Source of the DNA: Bacillota bacterium
GTDB lineage: Bacteria > Bacillota > Clostridia > Lachnospirales > Lachnospiraceae
Length of the DNA: 27,955 nt
Assembly (NCBI GenBank): GCA_023402845.1
Contig: JAEYFP010000001.1
Coordinates: 1-27,955 of the forward strand
Reading direction: 5' to 3'
In this document: positions 15,192 through 23,809 of the stretch, piece after piece
Layout of the letters: each line of letters starts with the position of its first letter
Numbering within the stretch: the stretch's first letter is position 1
The notes under the pieces: model-generated
Seen by the model: only the letters and a program-made list of their open reading frames with translations
The model's database searches: none
Told to the model about the DNA's origin: nothing
Made by a program: the position numbers and the translations under genes

Positions 15192-16073
15192 ATGAGCAAA
15201 CAAACAAAAAGTACCATGCATGAAATCAAAAAAAGAAGTATGTTTGCAGAATCTATGATGCGATTACTTCAAAATAAATCGGCGATGTTTGGATTAATTA
15301 TTTTATTAATTGTCATTTTGATGTGTGCATTAGCAGGTGTAATCTGCCCGGAAGGATACAATGGACAGAATATAGCAGATGCATATCAGCTTCCGGGAAA
15401 AAACTATATTTTAGGGACAGATAATCTTGGGCGATCCATGCTTGCCCGTGTACTCTATGGCGGTCAGGTTTCCTTATTGATTGGATTTTCGTCTACGGTG
15501 ATAGCGGCAGTGATTGGTATCATTTTAGGCATGGTTGCTGCTTTTTATGGTGGAAAAGTTGATAATACAATCATGCGTATCATGGATGTAATCAACTCCA
15601 TTCCCAATTTATTGCTTGCTGTATTGCTCTCAGCCAGCTTGGGAGGAGGAACAATCAACACAATTATTGCAGTTGCGGTTTCCTCCATCGCAGGATTTGC
15701 CAGAACCGTAAGAGGTCCGATGCTCGCTATTATGGGACAGGAATATATAGAAGCAGCCAGATCGATTGATGCAAAAGACAGCAGAATCATGATGAAACAT
15801 ATTTTGCCGAACGTACTGTCCCCGATCATTGTACAATTTACAATGGGAACCGCAATTTCCATTCTCTGCGTATCATCATTAAGTTTTCTTGGTATGGGAA
15901 TTCAGCCGCCTAATCCGGAATGGGGAAGCTTACTATCAGCAGGTCGTCAGTATTTGACAAAGTATCCTCATTTATGTGTCGTTCCGGGTATCGCGATTGC
16001 GTTAGTTGTATTTTCCATGAATCTGTTTGGCGATGGTTTGCGTGATGCGCTTGACCCAAGATTAAAGAACTAG
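15192..16073 (+). CDS. ABC importer permease, DppC/OppC family
   Basis: A 293-residue partner permease. It has the N-terminal first helix near residues 28-50 and the diagnostic LGTDNLGRSMLARVLYGGQ at about 70-90. The coupling loop is ARTVRGPMLAIMGQEYIEAARS, and the C-terminal GDGLRDALDPR is conserved in the family. The gene starts one base after the DppB-type stop and is itself followed by the ATPase gene after ten bases, so the importer cassette is tightly coupled. Confidence 0.9.
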   Translation: MSKQTKSTMHEIKKRSMFAESMMRLLQNKSAMFGLIILLIVILMCALAGVICPEGYNGQNIADAYQLPGKNYILGTDNLGRSMLARVLYGGQVSLLIGFSSTVIAAVIGIILGMVAAFYGGKVDNTIMRIMDVINSIPNLLLAVLLSASLGGGTINTIIAVAVSSIAGFARTVRGPMLAIMGQEYIEAARSIDAKDSRIMMKHILPNVLSPIIVQFTMGTAISILCVSSLSFLGMGIQPPNPEWGSLLSAGRQYLTKYPHLCVVPGIAIALVVFSMNLFGDGLRDALDPRLKN

Positions 16074-16083
16074 GGGGATTAAA

Positions 16084-17070
16084 ATGGCAGATCAAAAGAC
16101 ATTATTATCAATAAAAGATTTATCCATCTCTTATCTAACAAAAGATATGGGTGATTGCAAAGCGGTAAATCATATTTCATTTTCAATTCAGGAAGGCGAA
16201 ACAATAGGTTTGGTTGGTGAAACCGGTGCGGGAAAGACAACAATCGCATTGTCCATTTTGGGATTGATTCAATCACCTCCCGGAAAAATCATGAGTGGAA
16301 AAATTCTATATAAGGGGGAAGACTTATTACGGAAGAATCATAAGGAGATGCAGAAAATAAGGGGAAAAGAAATATCTATGATATTTCAGGATCCGATGAC
16401 AACGTTGAATCCGATTGATACCATTGGTGATCAAATTGCAGAGGTCATTGAATTACATAATGAGGTAAGTAAAAAAGAAGCAATGAAGCAGGCAGGAGAT
16501 ATGCTTGAGGTTGTCGGAATTCCAAAAGAACGATATGGTGAGTACCCGCATCAGTTTTCGGGAGGAATGAAGCAGCGTGTGGTGATTGCCATGGCTCTTG
16601 CGTGTTCACCGCAGCTTTTACTGGCAGATGAGCCAACAACAGCGTTAGATGTGACAATTCAGGCACAGATTTTGGAAATGATGAATGAACTGAAAAAAAG
16701 CTATCAAGGTTCTATTATGCTGATTACACACGATTTAGGTGTTGTAGCGCAAATGTGCAACAGAGTTGCTATCGTATACGCAGGTGAGATTTTAGAGATC
16801 GGAACGGTTTATCAGGTTTATAAAAATATTTTACATCCGTATACAAAGGGATTGTTTGAATCCCTACCGGGCTATAGTAATAGTAACCGATTAAAGCAGC
16901 TGGACGGTTTGATGCCTGATCCTGCAAATCTGCCGCCGCTTTGCAAATTTGAACCGCGCTGCCCATATTCCTGCGAGAAATGTAAAAACGAAATGCCGGA
17001 ATTAAAAGATGTGGGTGAAGGCCATCTTGTTCGCTGCCATTTGGCACAGAAAGAGCAGGTGCAGGGATGA
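16084..17070 (+). CDS. ABC importer ATPase, DppD/OppD family
   Basis: A 328-residue ATPase with Walker A GETGAGKTT (45-53), signature FSGGMKQR (about 157-164), Walker B LLLADEPTTALD and switch histidine LITHDLG. The C-terminal region carries the oligopeptide-family extension with cysteines (CKFEPRCPYSCEKCKNE, then RCH), which in some relatives holds an Fe-S cluster. RBS AGGGGG is at 16075-16080. The stop overlaps the start of the next ATPase gene by four bases (ATGA). Confidence 0.9.
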   Translation: MADQKTLLSIKDLSISYLTKDMGDCKAVNHISFSIQEGETIGLVGETGAGKTTIALSILGLIQSPPGKIMSGKILYKGEDLLRKNHKEMQKIRGKEISMIFQDPMTTLNPIDTIGDQIAEVIELHNEVSKKEAMKQAGDMLEVVGIPKERYGEYPHQFSGGMKQRVVIAMALACSPQLLLADEPTTALDVTIQAQILEMMNELKKSYQGSIMLITHDLGVVAQMCNRVAIVYAGEILEIGTVYQVYKNILHPYTKGLFESLPGYSNSNRLKQLDGLMPDPANLPPLCKFEPRCPYSCEKCKNEMPELKDVGEGHLVRCHLAQKEQVQG

Positions 17071-18026
17071 AAAAAATATTAGAAGTTGAAAATTTACAAA
17101 AACATTTTTCTGTCGGACATGGGATCCTTCATGCGGTTGATCATGTTACATTTACAATAAATGAAGGGGAGACCCTTGGAGTGGTTGGAGAATCCGGCTG
17201 TGGGAAATCTACATTGGGAAGAACAATTCTCCATCTTCATGAGAGTACAGGCGGCAAACTGTTTTTTAAAGGAGAGGATATTACAAAGGTTTCCAGAAAA
17301 AAACTGAGTGAATTGCGCAAGGAAATGCAGTTTATTTTTCAAGATCCATTTTCATCATTAAATCCAAGATTTACGGTTTATCAAACGTTGGCTGAGCCGC
17401 TTCAAATAGCAGGGATTACAAACAAAAAGGAAATAGAAACCAGAGTTTACGGAATGATGGATACGGTAGGATTAGCAAGAAGGCTTGTAAATACTTATCC
17501 GCATGAACTGGACGGCGGAAGACGACAGAGAATTGGGATAGGACGTGCGATGATTCTCGAACCGGATTTTATTGTATGTGACGAACCGGTTTCTGCGCTG
17601 GATGTTTCTATTCAGGCACAGATCATAAATCTGCTTTTAGATATGCAGGAGCAGAAAAAATTAACTTATATTTTTATAACACATGATTTGATGGTGGTGA
17701 AATATATTTCAACAAAGATCATGGTGATGTATTTGGGAGAGGTGGTGGAGTTTGCAGAAACGGAAGAATTGTTTAACAATACACTTCATCCATACACAAA
17801 GGCTTTACTGTCGGCAGTTCCGCTTCCGGAAGTGGATAATCAAAAACAGAGAATTGTTCTTAAGGGAGAAGTAACCTCACCCATTGATCCTCCGGAATGC
17901 TGCAGATTTTGTGCGAGATGTCTGTACGCGGAAGAAAAATGCCATAAGGAAATACCACCGCTTACGGAAATTACCAAAGGACATATGGTGAAATGCCATT
18001 TTGTTGATAAAATTAACAACCTATAA
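17067..18026 (+). CDS. ABC importer ATPase, DppF/OppF family, with variant signature motif
   Basis: A 319-residue ATPase with Walker A GESGCGKST (41-49), Walker B IVCDEPVSALD and FITHDLMVV. The signature is LDGGRRQR (148-155) instead of LSGGQRQR, with Asp replacing the usual Ser and Arg replacing Gln. I recall this variant in a subset of anaerobe Opp-type ATPases, so it may mark a subfamily rather than a defect. The C-terminal extension again has a cysteine cluster (CCRFCARC, then EKCH, then KCH). It completes the heterodimeric motor with the preceding protein. Confidence 0.9.
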   Translation: MKKILEVENLQKHFSVGHGILHAVDHVTFTINEGETLGVVGESGCGKSTLGRTILHLHESTGGKLFFKGEDITKVSRKKLSELRKEMQFIFQDPFSSLNPRFTVYQTLAEPLQIAGITNKKEIETRVYGMMDTVGLARRLVNTYPHELDGGRRQRIGIGRAMILEPDFIVCDEPVSALDVSIQAQIINLLLDMQEQKKLTYIFITHDLMVVKYISTKIMVMYLGEVVEFAETEELFNNTLHPYTKALLSAVPLPEVDNQKQRIVLKGEVTSPIDPPECCRFCARCLYAEEKCHKEIPPLTEITKGHMVKCHFVDKINNL

Positions 18027-18054
18027 ACATTCAAGAACTCAGGAGGAAAAACGT

Positions 18055-19767
18055 ATGAAAAAGAAGGCAATAACAAAAATGCTTGCATTGCTGTTAGTTG
18101 TGGCAACAGGCGTATGCGGATGCGGAAGCAGTGCATCTGATTCAAGCGGCAGTGAGACGACGGGTACAAAAACACAGACGACTGCAGATGTAACAGCAAC
18201 AACAGAGGCAATTGAAGAGACGACAAAAGCCGCAGCAGAAAGCGGGACACTGATCAGTGTACCGGATATCAAAATCAATCCGGATGACAGCGTATCCTCA
18301 AAGGATACCCTGATTATTGCTATGCCATCGGATCCCGGCACGGTTGATATGCATTACTCGACAGCCTATGATTATGTTCAGCCTTTTATAATCAGTAAAC
18401 TGCTGACCCAGTCATTTACCGAGGATGGAAGTGTTCAGGCAGATACATCAGAGGAATCCCTGACAGATTCTTATGCATATGACGATGATTTCTTAGGGCT
18501 CACCTTTCATTTGAAAAACGGTGTAAAGTTTACGAACGGTAATGATTTAACGGCATCAGATGTCATTTTCTCGATTAAGCTTTGCAGTGATCAATCGTAT
18601 TACAGCATGATTGATTTTGATAATCTGGAAGCGGTAGATGATACAACTGTTTATGTTCCGTTTCTGAATGCAGATGCAAATGCATTGTATAACATCGGCG
18701 TTATGCTTCCGATTTATGATGAGCAGTATTACAATGAGCTGAATAATGAAGCAGAATTTTTCTCAACCAGTGCAATCGGCTCAGGACCTTATAAAATTGT
18801 TGAGTGGATATCCGGCGATCATTTAACATTGGAGGCAAATGAAGATTATTTTGCCGGAGCGCCCAAGATTAAAAATTTGACGCTGCGTTTTATTACAGAT
18901 GCATCCGTTGCATTTATGGAGATGCAGAGCGGAGGAGTAGATGTCGTTACCTCTCCTAACTGGACAGATATTGGAGAAGTGCTTAATGGGAACATTACCG
19001 GAATCAATTGCTGGGAGGAATCTTCAGTCTACACACTTCAGTTAGGTATGAATTGCGGCGGCGCATTAAGTGATATCAAACTTCGTCAGGCGGTTGCCAG
19101 TGCAATTGATAAGGCATCACTTGTTGCAGGAAGCTTTGAGGGAAGCGGTGTAGACACTTATTGTCTGGTATCAAATTCACTTCCGGGAACCATTGATTAC
19201 AGTGATAAATGGCCATATGCCTATGATCCGGAAAAAGCCAAGGAATTATTGACAGAAGCCGGATATGAGCCGGGCGAGGTGGAGTTGACATGTATTGTCG
19301 GCGCAGGCGGAGGACCTCGTACAGCGGCAGCCGAGATGATGGTTGGGTATCTGGATGCGGTCGGAATCAAAATGACGATTAAAGAGGTTGATATTGCCAC
19401 CTATGCTTCCATGATTACAGACAGTCCGGATCAGTGGGATTTATGGCTTCGTAATTTTGGCTCCGGATTGGGAAATGCACCAAGTGCACATGATTATTTT
19501 GCTCAGAATGTTGAGGTAAACTGCTTTATCGATGATCAGGAAACTTCTGCAAAGATGTTGGAGCTGGCAAAGCAGATGGGAACAACAATGGATGAAACAG
19601 CCCGTAATGAAGTATACGCCCAGTTACAGGACTATTATTTAAATGATTGTTTATATACTTACCCTTTACTTCAAGCAAAAACCTATACATTAGTAAATTC
19701 GGATTTGGTTAACTTCTCTAAATGCGGACAAATTAATTGGAGCATGAAAGACGCTTATTTTAAATAA
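18055..19767 (+). CDS. extracellular solute-binding lipoprotein, family 5 (Opp/Dpp type)
   Basis: A 570-residue lipoprotein that captures the substrate outside the cell for the importer encoded just upstream. A signal peptide MKKKAITKMLALLLVVATG leads to Cys23 (V-C-G-C), the likely lipidated residue, followed by a Ser/Thr/Ala-rich linker to about residue 75. The mature domain has family-5 landmarks: IIAMPSDPGTVDMHYS, LTFHLKNGVKFTNGNDLTASDV and SDIKLRQAVASAIDK. The ATG at 18055 follows AGGAGG (18041-18046). A TTG 54 bases upstream lies inside the previous gene and would spoil the signal peptide. The ligand is unknown, and the neighbours suggest a carbohydrate, lactone or conjugate. A hairpin after the stop may end or attenuate the transcript. 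Confidence 0.9.
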   Translation: MKKKAITKMLALLLVVATGVCGCGSSASDSSGSETTGTKTQTTADVTATTEAIEETTKAAAESGTLISVPDIKINPDDSVSSKDTLIIAMPSDPGTVDMHYSTAYDYVQPFIISKLLTQSFTEDGSVQADTSEESLTDSYAYDDDFLGLTFHLKNGVKFTNGNDLTASDVIFSIKLCSDQSYYSMIDFDNLEAVDDTTVYVPFLNADANALYNIGVMLPIYDEQYYNELNNEAEFFSTSAIGSGPYKIVEWISGDHLTLEANEDYFAGAPKIKNLTLRFITDASVAFMEMQSGGVDVVTSPNWTDIGEVLNGNITGINCWEESSVYTLQLGMNCGGALSDIKLRQAVASAIDKASLVAGSFEGSGVDTYCLVSNSLPGTIDYSDKWPYAYDPEKAKELLTEAGYEPGEVELTCIVGAGGGPRTAAAEMMVGYLDAVGIKMTIKEVDIATYASMITDSPDQWDLWLRNFGSGLGNAPSAHDYFAQNVEVNCFIDDQETSAKMLELAKQMGTTMDETARNEVYAQLQDYYLNDCLYTYPLLQAKTYTLVNSDLVNFSKCGQINWSMKDAYFK

Positions 19768-19793
19768 GTAAAGAAGTACTATAAAATCAGAAT

Positions 19794-19834
19794 AAGTGGA
19801 CAATAATTCTTATGAGAAGTATTATTGTCCACTT
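19794..19834 (+). terminator. 14-bp perfect inverted repeat after the binding-protein gene
   Basis: AAGTGGACAATAAT (19794-19807) pairs perfectly with ATTATTGTCCACTT (19821-19834) across a 13-base loop. Only a short T-run (ACTTTTC) follows, so it may be a leaky terminator or an mRNA 3'-end stabiliser rather than a full stop. Confidence 0.65.
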
Positions 19835-19863
19835 TTCATCAAGATGAAATATGCGAGGTCAAA

Positions 19864-21045
19864 ATGAAAAAGGGATATTTATATGCAGGTTCGTGGTTAA
19901 ATGAAACAGGCTTATCCGGCGGCGGCATCCATTTGTTTTTACAGGATAGATCCGGAACACTGAAATTAATAGATCATTACAGAGAGGACATTGCAGCGGG
20001 ATACATTTGTATATCGTCAGATAGAAAGTACTTATATGTAGTTGACGAAATAAAGAGAAAACCGGGAACTGTTGAGACAGAGGGGAGCATCTATGCTTTT
20101 CAGATTGATCAACAGGATGGAAGCTTAACAGAAATGAATCATATAGCAACATGCGGTGTTTTTCCAAATTATTTGGTACTTTCTCCGGATAACCGCACAC
20201 TATTCGGAATTAATTATGGTTCGGAAGACATTGTCATCAGAAGTAAGTGTAATAAAAATGGTACATACAGCCTGGAACATGTTTATGAGGAATCAAGTAT
20301 ATTCTCTGTGAGTGTACATTCAGACGGAAGCTTAGGCAGCATAAAGGATATGAAAGTAGTTACCGGTGAACCAAGCAGATATTTTGAATGGTTTCAAGCT
20401 TCGCCGCATCCGCATTGTATTGGAATAGATCCGGCAGGAAGAATGCTTCTGGTTGCGGACCGAGGCTGCGATCAGATCATTACATGCAATTGTGCAGAGG
20501 AAAACGGTACAATGAATCATTATCATAGGTATCAAACAGCGCATGGGATAGGACCGAGGAACTGTGTTTTTCATCCCTATTTACCTTATGTGTATGTTGT
20601 TGGGGAAGTACAGGCATATGTGCTTTGCTATCGGTATGATGCAAAAACTGCTGAATTAGAGCTGATAGACCAATATCTTACTGTGAATAAAGCTTTCATC
20701 TATAATAAAAAGAATCCTTTTTTTGATTGTGCACATCCTTCAGATATCAGGATTCATCCAAACGGAAAAATATTATATGTGGCAAACAGGGGGCCTAATA
20801 CAATCAGTATATTTACCATTGATGCAAAGGATGGAAAACTGAAACTCATACAGGAGATATCGGCAAAGGGAGAAATGCCTTGGAGTTTTGCGATTGATTC
20901 GGAAGGACACTACATGTATGTAGGAAATAAAGACTCCAATAATATTACAATTTTTAGGCTGGATAAATATGGAATACCTGAATTCAAAAGTGAAATGAGC
21001 AATATTTCAAGACTGGTATGTTTGAAATTTTTAGAAATTGATTAA
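19864..21045 (+). CDS. lactonase-family seven-bladed beta-propeller (6-phosphogluconolactonase-like)
   Basis: A 393-residue cytosolic protein of the YbhE/Pgl lactonase family. Repeated blade motifs run through the chain: YICISSDRKYLYVVDE, LVLSPDNRTLFGIN, HCIGIDPAGRMLLVADRG, RNCVFHPYLPYVYVVGE, DIRIHPNGKILYVANRGPN and FAIDSEGHYMYVGNKDSNN. Relatives hydrolyse 6-phosphogluconolactone or muconolactones. In this cluster it may open a sugar lactone, which is inference. I chose ATG 19864 (weak GAGG upstream), because the in-frame TTG at 19825 lies within the hairpin and would add an unfolded-looking N-terminus. Confidence 0.82.
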   Translation: MKKGYLYAGSWLNETGLSGGGIHLFLQDRSGTLKLIDHYREDIAAGYICISSDRKYLYVVDEIKRKPGTVETEGSIYAFQIDQQDGSLTEMNHIATCGVFPNYLVLSPDNRTLFGINYGSEDIVIRSKCNKNGTYSLEHVYEESSIFSVSVHSDGSLGSIKDMKVVTGEPSRYFEWFQASPHPHCIGIDPAGRMLLVADRGCDQIITCNCAEENGTMNHYHRYQTAHGIGPRNCVFHPYLPYVYVVGEVQAYVLCYRYDAKTAELELIDQYLTVNKAFIYNKKNPFFDCAHPSDIRIHPNGKILYVANRGPNTISIFTIDAKDGKLKLIQEISAKGEMPWSFAIDSEGHYMYVGNKDSNNITIFRLDKYGIPEFKSEMSNISRLVCLKFLEID

Positions 21046-21070
21046 AAGCACAATAGAAAAATTTTTCAGA

Positions 21071-21100
21071 AAGGAGATTCTAATGGAAGAATCTTCTTTT
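21071..21100 (+). terminator. terminator hairpin after the lactonase gene
   Basis: AGATTCT (about 21076-21082) pairs with AGAATCT (21089-21095), and the stem extends outward through A/G-rich and T-rich arms with G-U pairs. A T-rich tract (TCTTTTTATTT) follows. It separates the lactonase gene from the kinase promoter. Confidence 0.6.
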
Positions 21101-21125
21101 TATTTGCCGCCATCCGTGCAATTTA

Positions 21126-21137
21126 GCACAAATGTGC
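21126..21137. promoter_or_regulatory. operator 3: GCACAAATGTGC upstream of the kinase gene
   Basis: Same half-sites as operators 1 and 2 (GCACA-NN-TGTGC) with AA at the centre. It shares the right flank ATATTT with operator 2 and lies 48 bases before an identical AATGATATAGT -10 region (47 bases at operator 2). This ties the kinase-lactonase unit to the same regulator. Confidence 0.8.
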
Positions 21138-21170
21138 ATATTTTACATAAAAATTTTATCAAGCAGGCAT

Positions 21171-21181
21171 AATGATATAGT
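21171..21181 (+). promoter_or_regulatory. -10 region of the kinase promoter
   Basis: AATGATATAGT, identical to the element before the SDR operon, and again without a recognisable -35 hexamer. Transcription would begin near 21188, only about 25 bases before the kinase ATG. Confidence 0.55.
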
Positions 21182-21212
21182 TATTTTACAAAGTAAAGGA
21201 GCTGAAATCCTT

Positions 21213-22679
21213 ATGAATCTATTAGTGATTGATGTCGGAACTTCAAGCATGAGAGGAATATTGTACAATGATGATTTGGAAAAACTTCTTTTTCATCAGA
21301 TCCGGTATTGCCCGAATTGTAATTCAAATGGAGAGATCGAGCAGCCCGCAAAAAATTTTGAAGATGCCCTGACGGTGATTGTGAAAACATTAAATGAGAA
21401 AGCAAAGGAAATCAACAGCTCCTTTGATATCATTACAATTACTGCGCAGCGTTCCTCTGTGATTCCTTTGGACAAACACGGTAGACCGTTGATGAATGTT
21501 ATGATGTGGCAGGATCTAAGGAATAAAAAGGTCTGTCAGAATCTTGAGAAAGAGAACGATCAGATTTTAAATGTGAGCGGAGCCTGTGTAAATACTGTTT
21601 TTTCGGGTGGAAAGATGGCATGGATTAAGCAGGAGAAACCCGAAATCTTTAAAAAAGCGCATAAGTTTGTCAATATACCTGAGTATTTAATACATTTGAT
21701 GACAGGAGAGTTTGTTACAGATGTTACTTATGGAAGCCGTTCAAATCTTATGAATTTACGAAACGGTCAATGGGATCAGGGATTGCTCCACCTTTTTGGG
21801 ATACGGGAAGACCAGTTGTGCCGGTTATTATCTGCAGGAAGCAAGTGTGGGGCCGTTACTGCCGAATTTGCTCAAAAAACAGGAATTAAAGAAGGAATCA
21901 CAGTCATTACGGCAGGAGGAGACCAACAATGTGCAGCTGTCGGACAAGGTATCTTTAAAGATGGAAAAATGTCTATTGTAACCGGTACGGGTGCATTTTT
22001 AATTACATCCTGTGATCAGGTACCGGATCATCTGACACAGGGAATTATTTGTAACAGCTCGGCTGTAAAAGGCAAGTATATTTTAGAAACAAATATTCTT
22101 GCATGCTGTTCCGCATTTGATTGGTTTTGCAGAAATTTTTATGACAGTGATGTAATTGATTATGAAAAAATTAATCAAAAATTAGAGGCCTCTTATCATA
22201 AAAAAACACCATGCTTAGCGCTTCCTTATTTTCAAGGGCGCAGTACTCCTGACTGGAATGCAAAAGCGAAAGCTTCCCTATTTAATATTTCATTATCTAC
22301 AACCCGTGAAGATCTGTTAAAGGCTATTCTGGAGGGTATTTTTATTGAAATAAAGAATAATATTGATTTATTAAAACAATATGCCAAGGTTGATCAGATT
22401 TGTATCAGCGGGGGATTGACAAACAGCCAAATTATGAATCAGATGCAGGCAGATATCTATGGGGCATCGCTGTACCATATCGATGATTCTGAGGCAACAG
22501 CGAGAGGTGCATTGATGGTAACGCTCGTTTCATTAGGAATTTATTCTTCTTATGACAAACTATATAAAAAAATGTGCAGATATATGAAAATAGATGTATT
22601 TGAAAGCAAAGAGGAAACAGATTATTACATAAATAAGCAGAACGATATGAACCTATTATATCAAAAAATATACAAATAA
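21213..22679 (+). CDS. FGGY-family carbohydrate kinase
   Basis: A 488-residue sugar or polyol kinase with the two-domain actin-like fold. The N-terminal phosphate loop DVGTSS is at 7-12, the conserved MMWQDLRN around 97-104, the catalytic-base motif GGDQQ at 235-239 (D237), GTGAF at 258-262 and the ADP-site ISGGLTNSQIMNQM near 400. The start at 21213 follows AAAGGAG. A frame extension upstream to 21132 would put the start within the operator, ahead of the promoter, so it is rejected. It is followed by an UlaG-type lactonase, so the product could be L-ascorbate-6-phosphate or a related ester (inference). FGGY relatives such as LyxK phosphorylate L-xylulose and 3-keto-L-gulonate, which is the main alternative. 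Confidence 0.85.
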   Translation: MNLLVIDVGTSSMRGILYNDDLEKLLFHQIRYCPNCNSNGEIEQPAKNFEDALTVIVKTLNEKAKEINSSFDIITITAQRSSVIPLDKHGRPLMNVMMWQDLRNKKVCQNLEKENDQILNVSGACVNTVFSGGKMAWIKQEKPEIFKKAHKFVNIPEYLIHLMTGEFVTDVTYGSRSNLMNLRNGQWDQGLLHLFGIREDQLCRLLSAGSKCGAVTAEFAQKTGIKEGITVITAGGDQQCAAVGQGIFKDGKMSIVTGTGAFLITSCDQVPDHLTQGIICNSSAVKGKYILETNILACCSAFDWFCRNFYDSDVIDYEKINQKLEASYHKKTPCLALPYFQGRSTPDWNAKAKASLFNISLSTTREDLLKAILEGIFIEIKNNIDLLKQYAKVDQICISGGLTNSQIMNQMQADIYGASLYHIDDSEATARGALMVTLVSLGIYSSYDKLYKKMCRYMKIDVFESKEETDYYINKQNDMNLLYQKIYK

Positions 22680-22693
22680 ATAAGGAGGAAGAT

Positions 22694-23797
22694 ATGAGTA
22701 AAATTAGTGAAATGACAAGAGAAAGCTGGATTATGAACACATTCCCCGAATGGGGCACCTGGTTGGTAGAGGATATTGAGAAGGAAGCAGTAGCTCCGGG
22801 TAATGTTGCGATGTGGTGGCTCGGATGCACAGGTGTCTGGTTTAAAACACCGGCTGAGGCCAATATTACAATTGATCTTTGGTGCGGAAATGGAAAACGT
22901 ACGCATGGCGACGGAAAAATGAAGGTGGGTCATCAGATGGCCAACATGTGCGGCGGCCGCCAGATGCAGCCTAATTTACGCAATGTTCCTTTTGTAATTG
23001 ATCCATTCGCATTTAAGCAGGTAGATGCTGTTTTGGCAACACATTACCATCAGGATCATATGTCGGCAGAGTGGGCCGCACATGTCATTCAAAGCAAAAT
23101 GACGACAATTGATGAAACGGGAAAAACAATTCCGGTTCCCTTTATAGGCCCTAAAAAATCGGTAGAGACATGGATGAAATGGGGAGTTCCGGCCGAACGC
23201 TGTATTACGGTAAAGCCAGGTGATTCGATAAAAATCAAGGATATTGAAATTGTTGCTTTGGACAGCTTTGACCGTACCTGTATTGTTACAACAGATTCTC
23301 AGGGACCGGATCGAGAAGAATTAACAGGAGTATGTCCTGTTGATATGGATGAGAAAGCCGTCAATTATCTGGTAAAAACACCGGGAGGAAACATTTATCA
23401 TTCGGGAGATTCTCACTTTTCCATTTATTTTGCAAAGCATGGAAAAGATTATGATGTGGATGTGGCATTTGGATCTTTTGGGGAAAATCCGATAGGAATG
23501 CAGGATAAAATGACATCAATAGATATTTTGCGTATGGCCGAAAATCTTCAGTGTAAAGTGGTTGTGCCAATTCACTGGGATGTATGGACAAACTTTCAAG
23601 CTGACTGCGAAGAAATAAAGCTGCTGTATGATTTTAAAAAGGATCGGAATGAGTATAAATTCCATCCGTTCTTTTGGCAGGTTGGCGGCAAGTATACCTA
23701 TCCGCTTGATAAAGAGAAAGTTTACTATCATCACCCGAGAGGCTTTCAGGATTGTTTTGAAGCACCGCAAAATATTCCTTTTCGTTCCTGCTTATAA
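22694..23797 (+). CDS. ulaG: UlaG-type L-ascorbate-6-phosphate lactonase (MBL fold)
   Basis: A 367-residue cytosolic metallo-hydrolase that aligns end to end with remembered E. coli UlaG: TRESWIMNTFPEWGTWL, then VAPGNVAMWWLGCTGVW and the C-terminal IWQVGGKF-type segment (here FWQVGGKYTYPLDK). Metal ligands are H117, H119, D121 and H122 (THYHQDH), with HSGDSH at 236-241 and PIHWDVW containing H294. UlaG opens L-ascorbate-6-phosphate to 3-keto-L-gulonate-6-phosphate. Two small insertions relative to E. coli lie near residues 137-143 and 200-213. RBS AAGGAGG precedes ATG 22694. Paralogues acting on other phosphorylated lactones or cyclic phosphates exist, so the exact substrate is not certain. 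Confidence 0.88.
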   Translation: MSKISEMTRESWIMNTFPEWGTWLVEDIEKEAVAPGNVAMWWLGCTGVWFKTPAEANITIDLWCGNGKRTHGDGKMKVGHQMANMCGGRQMQPNLRNVPFVIDPFAFKQVDAVLATHYHQDHMSAEWAAHVIQSKMTTIDETGKTIPVPFIGPKKSVETWMKWGVPAERCITVKPGDSIKIKDIEIVALDSFDRTCIVTTDSQGPDREELTGVCPVDMDEKAVNYLVKTPGGNIYHSGDSHFSIYFAKHGKDYDVDVAFGSFGENPIGMQDKMTSIDILRMAENLQCKVVVPIHWDVWTNFQADCEEIKLLYDFKKDRNEYKFHPFFWQVGGKYTYPLDKEKVYYHHPRGFQDCFEAPQNIPFRSCL

Positions 23798-23809
23798 GGG
23801 GGGAATCAT

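Noticed and set aside
21083..21172. A 29-codon frame (MEESSFYLPPS...) preceded by AAAGGAG between the lactonase and kinase genes.
   Set aside because: It overlaps the terminator hairpin, operator 3 and the kinase -10 region. Its RBS-like AAAGGAG is part of the hairpin arm. The peptide has no recognisable features, so a chance frame is more likely than a leader peptide.
21132..21212. Upstream extension of the FGGY kinase frame to 21132.
   Set aside because: The extended start lies within the operator and upstream of the predicted promoter, and lacks an RBS. ATG 21213 has AAAGGAG and begins exactly where the family's first strand (MNLLVIDVGTSS) begins.
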